A stretch of 64,000 nucleotides of DNA. Origin: Maribacter sp. 4G9 (GTDB lineage: Bacteria > Bacteroidota > Bacteroidia > Flavobacteriales > Flavobacteriaceae). A model generated the notes under the pieces. That model saw only the letters and a program-made list of their open reading frames with translations, made no database searches and had not been told where the DNA came from. Within the stretch, counting starts at the first letter, position 1. Each line of letters starts with the position of its first letter. Of this stretch, positions 18,196 through 26,869 are shown one piece after another. A program made the translations under genes and the position numbers. Location: contig NZ_MDGL01000149.1 of the NCBI RefSeq assembly GCF_002742265.1, positions 140,209-204,208 of the forward strand, read 5' to 3'.

Positions 18196-19278
18196 ATGGA
18201 TACAGTTTTCGAAGATATTCCCAGGGAATCGTTGATTTATTTAGGTATTTCGTTCGCGGTTTTCCTCGTAATCTATTGGGTTACGCTATTTGTATTGCGA
18301 AAATTTGGTAAAGACCCCAGGTATTTGGTTCCCGAGGGGGTCATGAAAAGAGTGGCCTTTCCCATTTTTCTCCTATTTGTTTCCATTGTGGTCCGCATGA
18401 CTTCCTTTAGACAATTATTGGGTATGGAAAACGAGGAATACTGGTTCAAAAAGGCCAGTGCCCTTCTTTTCATATTCGCTATGACTTGGCTTATCATTGG
18501 AATCCTAAAAGTGGTCAAGCAACTCATCATCCACAATTATGATGTAAACACGGAGGACAATCTTAAGGCCCGAAAAATTTATACACAATTCAATATTTTG
18601 GAACGAATCATCATATTTATTGTTGTAATTCTGGCCATTGGGGCAGTCCTTATGAGTTTTCAGGAAATCAGGGAGGTAGGGGTGAGTATTTTTGCATCGG
18701 CCGGGGTGGCAGGTATCATCATTGGTTTTTCGGCCCAAAAACTTATCGGAACCGTATTGGCGGGCATACAGATTGCCATTGCCCAGCCCATAAAGTTGGA
18801 TGACGTAGTTATCGTAGAAGGGGAATGGGGCCGCATCGAGGAAATCACTTTAACCTACGTGGTGGTAAAAATTTGGGACAAACGCCGTCTCATTGTACCT
18901 ACGCCTTATTTTATTGAAAAACCTTTTCAAAACTGGACCAAAACTTCCTCCGACATTTTGGGCACCGTTTTTTTATATACCGATTACAAGGTTCCTTTTG
19001 ATGCTTTACGTGAGGAACTGACCCGGATTTTGGAAAATACCGATTTATGGGACAAGGAAGTAAATGTGCTACAAGTGACCGATAGCAAGGCCAATTATGT
19101 AGAGATAAGGGCTTTGATGAGCGCCAAGGATTCGCCAACGGCATGGGATTTGAGGGTACATATACGAGAAAAATTGATATCTTTCCTTCAAGAGAATTAT
19201 CCGGAAAGTATTGTTCATAATAGGATTTTGATGGATAAACTTAATGAGGATAATTCAAACGAAAAAAATCAACAATGA
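18196..19278 (+). CDS. MscS-family mechanosensitive ion channel
   Basis: Small-conductance mechanosensitive channel of 360 aa in the inner membrane. Four hydrophobic spans lie in the N-terminal half. The last is the pore-lining Gly/Ala-rich helix with its hinge, FASAGVAGIIIGFSAQKLIG followed by TVLAGIQIAIAQPIKLDDVV. Next come the beta domain (VEGEWGRIEEITLTYVVVKIWDKRRLIVP) and the alpha/beta cytoplasmic vestibule. It releases solutes on hypo-osmotic shock. Its stop overlaps the next gene's start by 4 bp (ATGA), indicating translational coupling with the DUF1460 protein and a possible shared envelope role. Confidence 0.93.
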   Translation: MDTVFEDIPRESLIYLGISFAVFLVIYWVTLFVLRKFGKDPRYLVPEGVMKRVAFPIFLLFVSIVVRMTSFRQLLGMENEEYWFKKASALLFIFAMTWLIIGILKVVKQLIIHNYDVNTEDNLKARKIYTQFNILERIIIFIVVILAIGAVLMSFQEIREVGVSIFASAGVAGIIIGFSAQKLIGTVLAGIQIAIAQPIKLDDVVIVEGEWGRIEEITLTYVVVKIWDKRRLIVPTPYFIEKPFQNWTKTSSDILGTVFLYTDYKVPFDALREELTRILENTDLWDKEVNVLQVTDSKANYVEIRALMSAKDSPTAWDLRVHIREKLISFLQENYPESIVHNRILMDKLNEDNSNEKNQQ

Positions 19279-20114
19279 AACACCTCTTAATCTTCACCCT
19301 TCTATTTTTATCCTGTGCGATAGAGGCTCAAACTATCACCTGCTCTCCGTTGGACAGGCAGGCCGTACAGACTAAAATTGATGAGACCCAAGGTTTGGAA
19401 CAACCTGATTTTGGACAAACCTTAGTCGCCGTAGGCAAAACCTTTCTAAAGACGCCATACGTGGCCAAAACGCTAGAAATTGGGGATACGGAAACCTTGG
19501 TAGTCAACTTACAGGGCTTGGACTGTACCACGTTTGTGGAAAACGTTCTTGCATTTTCATTGATGCTGAAAGAGGGTAAAACCTCATTTGATGATTTTAC
19601 AAAGAATTTAGAAACCATTCGGTATAAAGATGGAAACCTTGAAGGTTATACTTCACGACTACACTATTTTTCTGAGTGGATTGCCAACAATGCCGAAAAA
19701 GGCTTATTGAAGGACATAACGGGAGAGATTGGTGGAAAAGAAATCACCAAGGATATCAACTTTATGAGCGAACACAGGGACCTCTATCCTTTTTTGGCTG
19801 ACGATACCAATTTCGAAAAGATAAAGGCTTCCGAAAAGTATTTGAACAGTCAGCCCATTTGTGTCCTGGCCCAAGACCAGATTGCCGAAAACGAGCATTT
19901 GATCCAATCCGGCGATATCATTGCCCTTGCAACCTCCATCAATGGACTGGATGTCACCCATACAGGAATTGCCACCAGGGAAGCCGATGGCAGAATTCAT
20001 CTATTACATGCGTCCACCGGATCCATGGAGGTGGAAGTTTCGGAAAAACCGCTAGCAGAATACTTGATAAAAATAAAAGGGAATACAGGTATTATGGTGG
20101 CAAGGCCACTATAA
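19275..20114 (+). CDS. DUF1460 (amidase-like NlpC/P60-fold) secreted protein
   Basis: Exported protein of 279 aa with an N-terminal signal (LLIFTLLFLSCAIEAQ). GLDCTTFVENVLAF supplies the probable nucleophile Cys, and THTGIATREADGRIHLLHAS supplies the His, the arrangement of DUF1460 proteins described as N-acetylmuramoyl-L-alanine amidase-like papain-fold hydrolases. It probably trims or recycles peptidoglycan peptides in the periplasm (from family). The start overlaps the MscS gene by 4 bp. SCAIEAQ could in principle be a lipobox (LSC), so lipid anchoring is possible. The gene ends in a convergent gap before the AraC gene. Confidence 0.85.
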   Translation: MKHLLIFTLLFLSCAIEAQTITCSPLDRQAVQTKIDETQGLEQPDFGQTLVAVGKTFLKTPYVAKTLEIGDTETLVVNLQGLDCTTFVENVLAFSLMLKEGKTSFDDFTKNLETIRYKDGNLEGYTSRLHYFSEWIANNAEKGLLKDITGEIGGKEITKDINFMSEHRDLYPFLADDTNFEKIKASEKYLNSQPICVLAQDQIAENEHLIQSGDIIALATSINGLDVTHTGIATREADGRIHLLHASTGSMEVEVSEKPLAEYLIKIKGNTGIMVARPL

Positions 20115-20255
20115 GAATAAAAAATAAAAACCAACCATTGGGTTTGTTCCCGCAATTAGAAAAGGCAGAAGTCTTTTTGAATATACCGGAAACTAACTAG
20201 GTTTTATCGATGAACAGCAAAAATACCTCTAAAACTCATTGTCCTTATTTCGAAT

Positions 20256-20273
20256 ACAAACTACTTAGTTTGT
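20256..20273. promoter_or_regulatory. Palindrome resembling a TetR-type operator
   Basis: ACAAACTA-CT-TAGTTTGT is a perfect inverted repeat with 8-bp arms in the 164-bp convergent gap between the DUF1460 and AraC genes, 6 bp beyond the AraC stop. It lies downstream of both genes and has no T run, so it is neither an obvious terminator nor a normally placed operator. Confidence 0.4.
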
Positions 20274-20278
20274 TAAAT

Positions 20279-21172
20279 TCAAGTACTACTCGCCAACGCC
20301 ATCACATATTTCTTGGGCGTTGTCCCATACTTTTTCTTAAAAGCGGCGATAAAATGGCTTGAGGTACTATACCCAATTTTCAACCCGATCTCGTTCACGT
20401 TGTATTGTCCGGATTCCAGTAATTTCCTGGCATGTTCCATTTTATAATCGAAGAGAAAGCTGTAAACGGAATCGCCATAGATTTGCTTAAATCCCTCTTT
20501 TAAACGCTTTAAGCTCAGGCCTATTTCTTTGGAAAGCTCGGTCAAGGTCGGTGGTTCGGCCATATTGGAAATAATGATTTCCTTGGCCCTTCGGATCCGT
20601 TTCACGTTATCCTCGTCTACTAGAAACGGACACTGTTCTACATCGGCATCCGTATTTTTATTAAAATAAAGAGCGATCAATTCATATATCTTGCCTTTTA
20701 AATAAAGTCCTTTTATCGTTGGATGCAGATTGTAGTTAATGATCTGACTCAAAACCACAGCGATTGGGGGCGATACCGGTTCCTGTGCATAATACTTCTT
20801 TTCCTGGTTCTCTTCACTAAGAAAGGGAATATAACCGGCCTCATCTGAAAACAAGGAATGAAATTTACGGATACTCATTACCACGGTAACCATCCATGAA
20901 TTTGGGGCCAACATAAGGTTCAAAGGCAAATCCAATTGCGTATTATAAAGCAACAACGAATTCTCCTCGGATACCTCCAAGGCATAGGTTCCTTGGTTAA
21001 AAACAAACTTCCCACCTCCTTTTAAACAGAAGTGGAATTGGATATAACTGCGGTTGATCTCGCGTGTGACGTTCTTTGTTTCTGAAGTATTGTTCTGAAT
21101 TTTAAGTACATAAAATCCATTTTCTATTAGTAGTTCCTCGAAGGAACCTTGGGCGATGTTTTTGCTTTCCAT
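20279..21172 (-). CDS. AraC-family transcriptional regulator beside hemA
   Basis: Regulator of 297 aa: a cupin-like N-terminal sensing domain of about 180 residues, then two helix-turn-helix units at about 195-297 (PTLTELSKEIGLSLKRLKEGFKQIYGDSVYSFLFDYKMEHARKLL and VNEIGLKIGYSTSSHFIAAFKKKYGTTPKKY). It is transcribed away from hemA across a 196-bp region. AraC-type genes next to hemA are seen in other Flavobacteriia, so control of heme or iron genes is likely (inference). A TTTAGA-N5-TCTAAA palindrome 25-41 bp upstream of its start resembles iron-responsive operators, suggesting that the regulator itself responds to iron. Confidence 0.92.
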   Translation of the reverse strand: MESKNIAQGSFEELLIENGFYVLKIQNNTSETKNVTREINRSYIQFHFCLKGGGKFVFNQGTYALEVSEENSLLLYNTQLDLPLNLMLAPNSWMVTVVMSIRKFHSLFSDEAGYIPFLSEENQEKKYYAQEPVSPPIAVVLSQIINYNLHPTIKGLYLKGKIYELIALYFNKNTDADVEQCPFLVDEDNVKRIRRAKEIIISNMAEPPTLTELSKEIGLSLKRLKEGFKQIYGDSVYSFLFDYKMEHARKLLESGQYNVNEIGLKIGYSTSSHFIAAFKKKYGTTPKKYVMALASST

Positions 21173-21196
21173 ACTTTCGCAACTTAAATGTTATTA

Positions 21197-21213
21197 TTTA
21201 GAATCTATCTAAA
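21197..21213. promoter_or_regulatory. TTTAGA-N5-TCTAAA palindrome, possible iron-responsive operator
   Basis: TTTAGAATCTATCTAAA has 6-bp inverted arms with a 5-bp centre in the araC/hemA divergent region, close to the AraC gene start where its promoter must lie. The form resembles Fur/DtxR-type boxes upstream of iron genes in Flavobacteriia; the regulator is inferred. A half site (TCTAAAA) lies near 21290. Confidence 0.45.
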
Positions 21214-21349
21214 CAATAACGATAGAAGATTTTCGTTAGACGTTGTAAAAATAGGGGTTTTGAGCCGATTTATATTGTATTTTTATCTAAAATCACTTCT
21301 ACCGACGCTTATAGTTCCTCTAGCGTTATTTTTATTAAATCGATGCGTT

Positions 21350-21357
21350 TATTTTTG
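21350..21357 (+). promoter_or_regulatory. Putative -7 promoter element of hemA
   Basis: TATTTTTG matches TAnnTTTG and lies 11 bp upstream of the hemA ATG, implying a very short leader. The -33 element is not clear. Confidence 0.45.
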
Positions 21358-21368
21358 TCGCCGCAACT

Positions 21369-22625
21369 ATGAAGGACTATCACATTTCTAAACACAACTC
21401 CTTTTATACGATTGGCCTCAATTATAAAAAGGCCGATGCGGAGGTAAGAGGAAAATTCAGTTTGGACGAGGCATCCATGACGGCACTCCTGGCAAAAGCA
21501 AAGGAACAGGGTATCGATGGGTTATTGGCCACCTCCACCTGTAATAGAACTGAACTTCATGGTTTTGCCCAGCATCCCTTTCAATTGATCAAATTATTGT
21601 GCGACTTTTCCCTTGGCAGTGTGGAGGAGTTTCAAGAAGTGGCCTATGTCTATAAAAACAAGGAAGCTATTTCGCACCTATTTCGGGTTGGAACGGGACT
21701 GGATAGTCAGATTTTAGGTGATTTTGAAATCATCAGTCAGTTAAAGCAGAGTTTTTTCCGTTCCAAAAAACAGGATATTGCCAATCCGTTCATAGAGCGT
21801 TTGGTCAATGCGGTCATCCAGGCCAGCAAACGCATAAAAAATGAAACCGAGATATCTTCGGGTGCAACTTCGGTGGCATTTGCATCGGTTCAATATATAT
21901 TAAACAACGTTGAGAATATTTTCGAAAAGAACATTCTTCTCTTCGGTACGGGGAAAATTGGACGAAACACCTGTGAAAATCTTATCAAGCATACCAAAAA
22001 TCCACATATTACCTTAATAAACCGAACAAAGGAGAAAGCGGATAAAGTGGGTGGCAAGTTTAATCTTACCGTTAAGGATTATGGTGACCTGCAAGCGGAA
22101 ATACGCAAAACAGATGTTCTGGTAGTAGCCACAGGGGCGCAAAAGCCTACGGTTTGCAAAGAACTCATTTACACAAAGAACCCTTTATTAATTTTAGATC
22201 TTTCAATTCCTAAAAATGTGGACGACAACGTTTTGGAACTGGATAACGTATCCCTCCTACATTTGGACCATTTATCCCAAATGACGGACGAAACCCTGGA
22301 GAAACGGAAGCTTTTCATCCCAAGAGCGGAAGCTATCATTGAAGAAGTCAAGGAGGATTTCATACAATGGCTGGAGACGCGTAAATTTGCTCCCGTTATC
22401 AAGGCACTTAAAATGAAGCTAAAGACCATGAAGGATGAAGAGTTGGACTATCAATCCAAAAAAACCTCGAATTTTGACGCCGAACAGGCCGAAATCATAT
22501 CCAACAGGATCATCCAGAAAATCACCAAGCAATTTGCCAACCATCTTAAGGACGACACTATTGATTCTGATTCTAGCCTAGAGCTTATCCAAAAAGTGTT
22601 TCAATTAGAGCTAGAGACTAAATGA
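21369..22625 (+). CDS. hemA: Glutamyl-tRNA reductase
   Basis: Reduces glutamyl-tRNA(Glu) to glutamate-1-semialdehyde with NADPH, the first committed step of C5-route heme synthesis. At 418 aa it is full length. The N-terminal catalytic domain has nucleophile Cys58 in ATSTCNRTELHGF; the NADPH domain has LLFGTGKIGRNTCENLIKH; the C-terminal dimerisation helix follows. It heads the plus-strand heme cluster and its stop overlaps the hemCD start by 4 bp (ATGA), so the two are translationally coupled. Regulation is likely through the divergent AraC gene and the palindrome in the shared promoter region. HemL, which acts next, is not in this window. Confidence 0.97.
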   Translation: MKDYHISKHNSFYTIGLNYKKADAEVRGKFSLDEASMTALLAKAKEQGIDGLLATSTCNRTELHGFAQHPFQLIKLLCDFSLGSVEEFQEVAYVYKNKEAISHLFRVGTGLDSQILGDFEIISQLKQSFFRSKKQDIANPFIERLVNAVIQASKRIKNETEISSGATSVAFASVQYILNNVENIFEKNILLFGTGKIGRNTCENLIKHTKNPHITLINRTKEKADKVGGKFNLTVKDYGDLQAEIRKTDVLVVATGAQKPTVCKELIYTKNPLLILDLSIPKNVDDNVLELDNVSLLHLDHLSQMTDETLEKRKLFIPRAEAIIEEVKEDFIQWLETRKFAPVIKALKMKLKTMKDEELDYQSKKTSNFDAEQAEIISNRIIQKITKQFANHLKDDTIDSDSSLELIQKVFQLELETK

Positions 22626-24202
22626 GTAAAAGTATTCGCATAGGCACGCGCGATAGTGAATTGGCACTATGGCAGGCCAATACCGTTAAAGAGCAACTTG
22701 AGGCATTAGGCCATTCCGTAACATTGGTTCCGGTAAAATCAACCGGCGACCTGGTCTTGGACAAACCACTGTATGAACTTGGGATAACAGGTATTTTTAC
22801 CAAAACCTTGGACGTGGCCATGCTCCATGGTGATATCGATATAGCGGTGCACTCCATGAAGGATGTTCCTACCCAACTCCCAAAAGGCATTGTTCAAGCT
22901 GCGGTTCTCAAAAGGGCCAACTATATGGATATTCTGGCCTTTAAGAACAATGAGGAGTTTTTGGGTTCTCCGGATGGTATTGTGGCTACCGGCAGTTTAA
23001 GACGTAAAGCACAATGGCTCAACCGATATCCTTCCCATACGGTAGTAGATCTTAGGGGGAACGTGAACAGCCGTTTACAAAAGTTGAAGGACAACGACTG
23101 GAACGGGGCCATATTTGCGGCCGCCGGATTGGAACGCATAGGACTGGAACCAGAAAATACCATAGGGCTCACTTGGATGGTTCCCGCACCTGCACAAGGG
23201 GCTATCATGGTAGTAGCTATGGAAAACGATACGGAAATTCGTGAAATCTGTGCAGAACTCAACCATGGGGAAACCGAAATCTGCACAAAAGTGGAACGTG
23301 ATTTCCTAAGGGAATTGGAAGGTGGGTGTTCGGCCCCTATTGGCGCATTGGCCTATATAGATAAAGAGAACGTTGTAAACCTCAAAGGGGTCCTTCTGAC
23401 CGTTGACGGATCAAAAAAGCTTGAAGCTTCCTTAACGGCACCCTTGGGCAAACATAAAAACCTAGGGATTGATGCCGCACGAAGTATTTTAAGCCGCGGG
23501 GGAAGACGCCTTATGAACCAATTACAAGGTGCTGACCTCAAGACCAATATATTTTCCACAAAAAAACTGACCGAGGCCCAATTACAAAGATTCAAGGGCT
23601 CCATAAAAGTTGATTCCGAGGATTTTATAAAGATTAGCCCTAACAGGATTTCTCCAGTAGTGTTAAAAAAAGAACATAAAAATGTAGTTTTTACCAGTAA
23701 GAATGCTGTAGAAAGCCTATTGACGAACATAAGTCCGGAAGAACTTCAATTTAAGAATATTTACTGCGTAGGCAGGAAAACAAGGAGACTTATTCGGAAA
23801 AAGATTGGAAAAGTGACCCATTTTGAAAACAGTGCTACAGATTTGGCGAAGTATCTGGTGGAATATATAGAGGGTACAGAAGTCACCTATTTCCATGGAA
23901 ACCTGAGTTTGGAACATCTGCCCAGCATTTTGGAGGATAACCAGATTACCGTAAACAAAATTGAGGCCTACAGGACCAAACTTTCCGGCAAATCCATAAC
24001 GGAATCGGTTGAAGGTATTTTGTTTTATAGCCCTTCTGCTGTAGAAAGTTATTTGTTAAAAAACAAGCCACATCCAATTGCATATTGCATTGGGGAAACC
24101 ACGGCAACAGAAGCCCGGAAACATTTCAGGGAAGTGAAAGTTGCGAAAATTCCCGATACAGAAAGTGTTATTGATTTGGTAAATGGGGATTATGGTAGTT
24201 AG
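22622..24202 (+). CDS. hemC: Fused hydroxymethylbilane synthase / uroporphyrinogen-III synthase
   Basis: Bifunctional protein of 526 aa. Residues 1 to about 310 are hydroxymethylbilane synthase: [13 protein letters not shown] at the start, the SLRRKAQ arginine loop, and Cys236 in [12 protein letters not shown], which carries the dipyrromethane cofactor. It joins four porphobilinogens. About residues 315-526 form a HemD-like uroporphyrinogen-III synthase, which closes and inverts the ring; its sequence is poorly conserved as usual, with [25 protein letters not shown] and [13 protein letters not shown] visible. HemC alone is normally about 310 aa, so the length itself shows the fusion. The gene overlaps hemA by 4 bp; hemE follows after a repeat-filled gap. 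Confidence 0.93.
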   Translation: MSKSIRIGTRDSELALWQANTVKEQLEALGHSVTLVPVKSTGDLVLDKPLYELGITGIFTKTLDVAMLHGDIDIAVHSMKDVPTQLPKGIVQAAVLKRANYMDILAFKNNEEFLGSPDGIVATGSLRRKAQWLNRYPSHTVVDLRGNVNSRLQKLKDNDWNGAIFAAAGLERIGLEPENTIGLTWMVPAPAQGAIMVVAMENDTEIREICAELNHGETEICTKVERDFLRELEGGCSAPIGALAYIDKENVVNLKGVLLTVDGSKKLEASLTAPLGKHKNLGIDAARSILSRGGRRLMNQLQGADLKTNIFSTKKLTEAQLQRFKGSIKVDSEDFIKISPNRISPVVLKKEHKNVVFTSKNAVESLLTNISPEELQFKNIYCVGRKTRRLIRKKIGKVTHFENSATDLAKYLVEYIEGTEVTYFHGNLSLEHLPSILEDNQITVNKIEAYRTKLSGKSITESVEGILFYSPSAVESYLLKNKPHPIAYCIGETTATEARKHFREVKVAKIPDTESVIDLVNGDYGS

Positions 24203-24254
24203 AAATTACAAGTTCAAGAGCAAGAATCAAGCTCAAAAAAAATGTTTGGCAATA

Positions 24255-24324
24255 ACGAACAACCATCAGCCATCAAACATCAACCAAAAACCAAAAACCA
24301 ACAACGAGCAACGAGCAACGAGCA
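24255..24324. repeat. Variable heptad array between hemCD and hemE
   Basis: Ten consecutive 7-bp words in register: ACGAACA, ACCATCA, GCCATCA, AACATCA, ACCAAAA twice, ACCAACA, then ACGAGCA three times. It ends 8 bp before the hemE ATG. The preceding bases (about 24208-24240) show a CAA every 6-7 bp. The words ACCATCA, ACCAAAA and ACCAACA also occur on the other strand in the array near 40271-40326. Confidence 0.85.
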
Positions 24325-24332
24325 ATAAACAT

Positions 24333-25355
24333 ATGATAAAGAACGATTTATTCCTTAGGGCCCTAAAAGGTGAAACAGTAGAGAGACCTCCGGTTTGGAT
24401 GATGCGACAGGCAGGCAGATACCTTCCAGAATTCATGGAAATCAAGGAGAAATACGACTTTTTTACCCGATGTCAAACCCCAGAACTGGCTTCGGAAATA
24501 ACGGTACAGCCCATCAGAAGGTTTGGTATGGATGCTGCCATTCTCTTCAGCGATATCTTGGTGATTCCACAGGCAATGAACATTGAGGTTCAAATGAAAC
24601 CTAATTTTGGACCTTATCTACCAAACCCTATAAGAAGCCAAAAGGACGTTGATGAAGTTATCGTTCCTGATGTAGCAGAGGCATTGGATTATGTGATGCA
24701 GGCCATTACCGCTACCAAAGAGAAATTAAATGATGAAGTGCCGTTGATAGGTTTTGCGGGATCTCCATGGACCATTCTTTGCTATTGTATACAAGGACAA
24801 GGCAGTAAGACTTTTGACAAAGCCAAGGAATTCTGTTTTACACAACCGGTGGCAGCCCATGAATTGTTGCAAAAAATCACGGATACCACCATTGCCTATT
24901 TGAAAGCTAAGGTAAAGGCGGGCGTCAACGCCGTACAGGTATTCGATTCTTGGGGAGGAATGTTGTCACCTACGGATTATCAAGAGTTTTCATGGCAATA
25001 CATACAACAAATCGTAGACGCCCTTAAGGAAGATGCCCCAGTAATCGTCTTTGGTAAAGGATGCTGGTTTGCACTCAAGGAAATGTCCCAATCAGGGGCC
25101 TCGGCCCTTGGTGTGGATTGGACCTGTTCCGCACAAAATGCACGCTACCTTACCGGTGGAAAAATAACCTTACAAGGCAATTTTGATCCGGCCAGGTTAT
25201 TGTCACCTCCATCTGAAATCAAGAAAATGGTCACTCAAATGATCCACGAATTTGGAAAGGATAGATATGTGGTGAATTTGGGCCATGGAATTCTTCCCAA
25301 CGTTCCCGTTGAGAATGCCAAGGCCTTTATTGATGCCGTTAAGGAGTTTAGGTAA
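24333..25355 (+). CDS. hemE: Uroporphyrinogen decarboxylase
   Basis: Removes the four acetate carboxyls of uroporphyrinogen III to give coproporphyrinogen III. The 340-aa product has the usual length and the diagnostic start region [17 protein letters not shown], with invariant arginines; the conserved Asp of [11 protein letters not shown]; and [20 protein letters not shown] and [11 protein letters not shown]. The frame stays open upstream to 24183, but those 50 codons only translate a low-complexity 7-bp repeat and overlap hemCD, so the ATG at 24333 ([11 protein letters not shown]) is chosen. A small GNAT gene and hemF follow on the same strand. Confidence 0.96.
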   Translation: MIKNDLFLRALKGETVERPPVWMMRQAGRYLPEFMEIKEKYDFFTRCQTPELASEITVQPIRRFGMDAAILFSDILVIPQAMNIEVQMKPNFGPYLPNPIRSQKDVDEVIVPDVAEALDYVMQAITATKEKLNDEVPLIGFAGSPWTILCYCIQGQGSKTFDKAKEFCFTQPVAAHELLQKITDTTIAYLKAKVKAGVNAVQVFDSWGGMLSPTDYQEFSWQYIQQIVDALKEDAPVIVFGKGCWFALKEMSQSGASALGVDWTCSAQNARYLTGGKITLQGNFDPARLLSPPSEIKKMVTQMIHEFGKDRYVVNLGHGILPNVPVENAKAFIDAVKEFR

Positions 25356-25373
25356 GTCCTTTGGAATTAATAT

Positions 25374-25432
25374 TTCCTTAAAACGTGCAATTTACCTTTC
25401 CAGAGGTATCAAGACTTCGTATTTTTAAGGAA
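25374..25432. promoter_or_regulatory. Inverted repeat covering the GNAT gene's ribosome-binding site
   Basis: TTCCTTAAAA (25374-25383) and TTTTAAGGAA (25423-25432) are exact 10-bp complements separated by 39 bp. The 3' arm contains the AAGGA just before the GNAT ATG (25432), so pairing would hide the start region in mRNA. The 5' arm starts 19 bp after the hemE stop. Confidence 0.45.
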
Positions 25433-25974
25433 TGATTTCCATAGCGAACGGTACTTTTGAAATAACGCCCATTCATGAAAAATACGCATGGAGAATCTGC
25501 GATTTTGTAACGGTCAATACCTCTAGACTAAAGACCTATTTCCCACGGACCTTGACCGAGAACCTAACTCCGGATCTATCCCAGCTCTTTGTAGATAGAA
25601 AGATCAAGGACTTTAAAAGTAAAAACGAGTTTTTATTCGTCATAAAGAACACGATAGACAGAACGGTTGCGGGATTGTTGTTTGTAAAAAATCTGGATTA
25701 CACCCAAAAAGAGGCAGAGCTTGCTTACTGTATTGGGTACCAGCATGAAGGAATTGGCATAACGACCATGGCAGTGAAGGAAATAACCAATTGGTCTTTT
25801 AAGGAATTGAACTTAAAAACATTACGGATTATTGTACATAGGACAAATCCAGCGAGTATACGTATTGCGGAGAAATGTGGCTATGTCTGGAAGGAGACCT
25901 TGCCTAAGGAACACCAACCTCCGGAAATGGCACCTATGGATATGGAACTCTATATTAAAACCAATGAAGGATAA
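25432..25974 (+). CDS. GNAT-family N-acetyltransferase (RimJ/RimL-like)
   Basis: Acetyltransferase of 180 aa with the GNAT acetyl-CoA-binding region around IGYQHEGIGITTMAVKEITNWSF and the C-terminal RTNPASIRIAEKCGYVWKET, as in RimJ/RimL-type enzymes that acetylate protein N-termini or small amines. The substrate is unknown. It sits inside the heme cluster between hemE (76 bp upstream) and hemF, whose ATG at 25964 overlaps its 3' end by 11 bp, so the two are translationally coupled. Nothing in the sequence links it to porphyrin chemistry. An inverted repeat covers its ribosome-binding region. Confidence 0.9.
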   Translation: MISIANGTFEITPIHEKYAWRICDFVTVNTSRLKTYFPRTLTENLTPDLSQLFVDRKIKDFKSKNEFLFVIKNTIDRTVAGLLFVKNLDYTQKEAELAYCIGYQHEGIGITTMAVKEITNWSFKELNLKTLRIIVHRTNPASIRIAEKCGYVWKETLPKEHQPPEMAPMDMELYIKTNEG

Positions 25975-26866
25975 ATTCTATAAGTATATACATACACTTC
26001 AAGATACCATCACCAAAAAACTTGAATCCATTGATGGCAAGACAAAATTTCAAGAAGATCTTTGGGAACGGCCCGAAGGTGGAGGTGGACGAACACGGGT
26101 CATTGAAAATGGGGATGTATTCGAAAAAGGAGGCGTAAATATTTCGGGGGTGCATGGAGCTTTGCCCGAAAGTATGCAGGCTTATTTTGGGGTAAAAGAT
26201 GCCGATTTTTTTGCGTGCGGACTAAGTTTGGTCCTACACCCAAAAAACCCTATGGTGCCCACCGTACATGCTAATTGGCGCTATTTTGAAATGTATGATA
26301 ACGATGGAAACGTCGTGGATCAGTGGTTTGGTGGAGGGCAGGATTTGACCCCCTATTATTTATTCGAGGAAGACGCCAAACATTTTCATGAAATTTGCAA
26401 AGCGGCATGTGACAAACACGACCCCAGTTTTTATCCCACCTATAAGAGAAAATGCGACGAATACTTTTGGAATACGCATCGGAACGAGGCTAGAGGCGTC
26501 GGCGGTCTATTTTTTGATTATTGCAAGGCGACGGATAAAATGTCCATGGAAGACTGGTACAAGTTTGTTACCGAGATAGGAAACAGTTTTTTAGATGGTT
26601 ATATACCAATTGTTATAAAACGTAAAGACCTTCCCTATACCCAAGAACAAAGGGATTGGCAGGAAATCAGAAGGGGCCGATATGTGGAATTCAATCTGGT
26701 TCATGATAAGGGCACACTTTTCGGTTTAAAAACCAACGGTCGTATTGAAAGTATATTAATGAGCCTTCCACCCCATGTGCAATGGCGATATGACCATCAT
26801 CCTGAAGCAGGTAGTGCCGAAGAAAAACTGATTAACGTACTGCAAAAACCAAAAGCCTGGATTTAA
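25964..26866 (+). CDS. hemF: Oxygen-dependent coproporphyrinogen III oxidase
   Basis: Converts coproporphyrinogen III to protoporphyrinogen IX by oxidative decarboxylation, using O2. The 300-aa product matches HemF length and carries GGGGRTRVIENGDVFEKGGVN, HANWRYFEM, FGGGQDLTPYYL and HRNEARGVGGLFFDY, the conserved blocks of the family. The start MKDKFYKYIHTLQ at 25964 is preferred over the in-frame 25832, which would lie deep inside the GNAT gene; the chosen start overlaps GNAT by 11 bp. An aerobic oxidase fits an oxygen-respiring marine flavobacterium. The PhzF-like gene follows after 3 bp. Confidence 0.96.
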   Translation: MKDKFYKYIHTLQDTITKKLESIDGKTKFQEDLWERPEGGGGRTRVIENGDVFEKGGVNISGVHGALPESMQAYFGVKDADFFACGLSLVLHPKNPMVPTVHANWRYFEMYDNDGNVVDQWFGGGQDLTPYYLFEEDAKHFHEICKAACDKHDPSFYPTYKRKCDEYFWNTHRNEARGVGGLFFDYCKATDKMSMEDWYKFVTEIGNSFLDGYIPIVIKRKDLPYTQEQRDWQEIRRGRYVEFNLVHDKGTLFGLKTNGRIESILMSLPPHVQWRYDHHPEAGSAEEKLINVLQKPKAWI

Positions 26867-26869
26867 ACT

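Noticed and set aside
24183..24332. N-terminal extension of HemE by 50 residues
   Set aside because: It translates the low-complexity heptad array and overlaps hemCD; family members start near [11 protein letters not shown].
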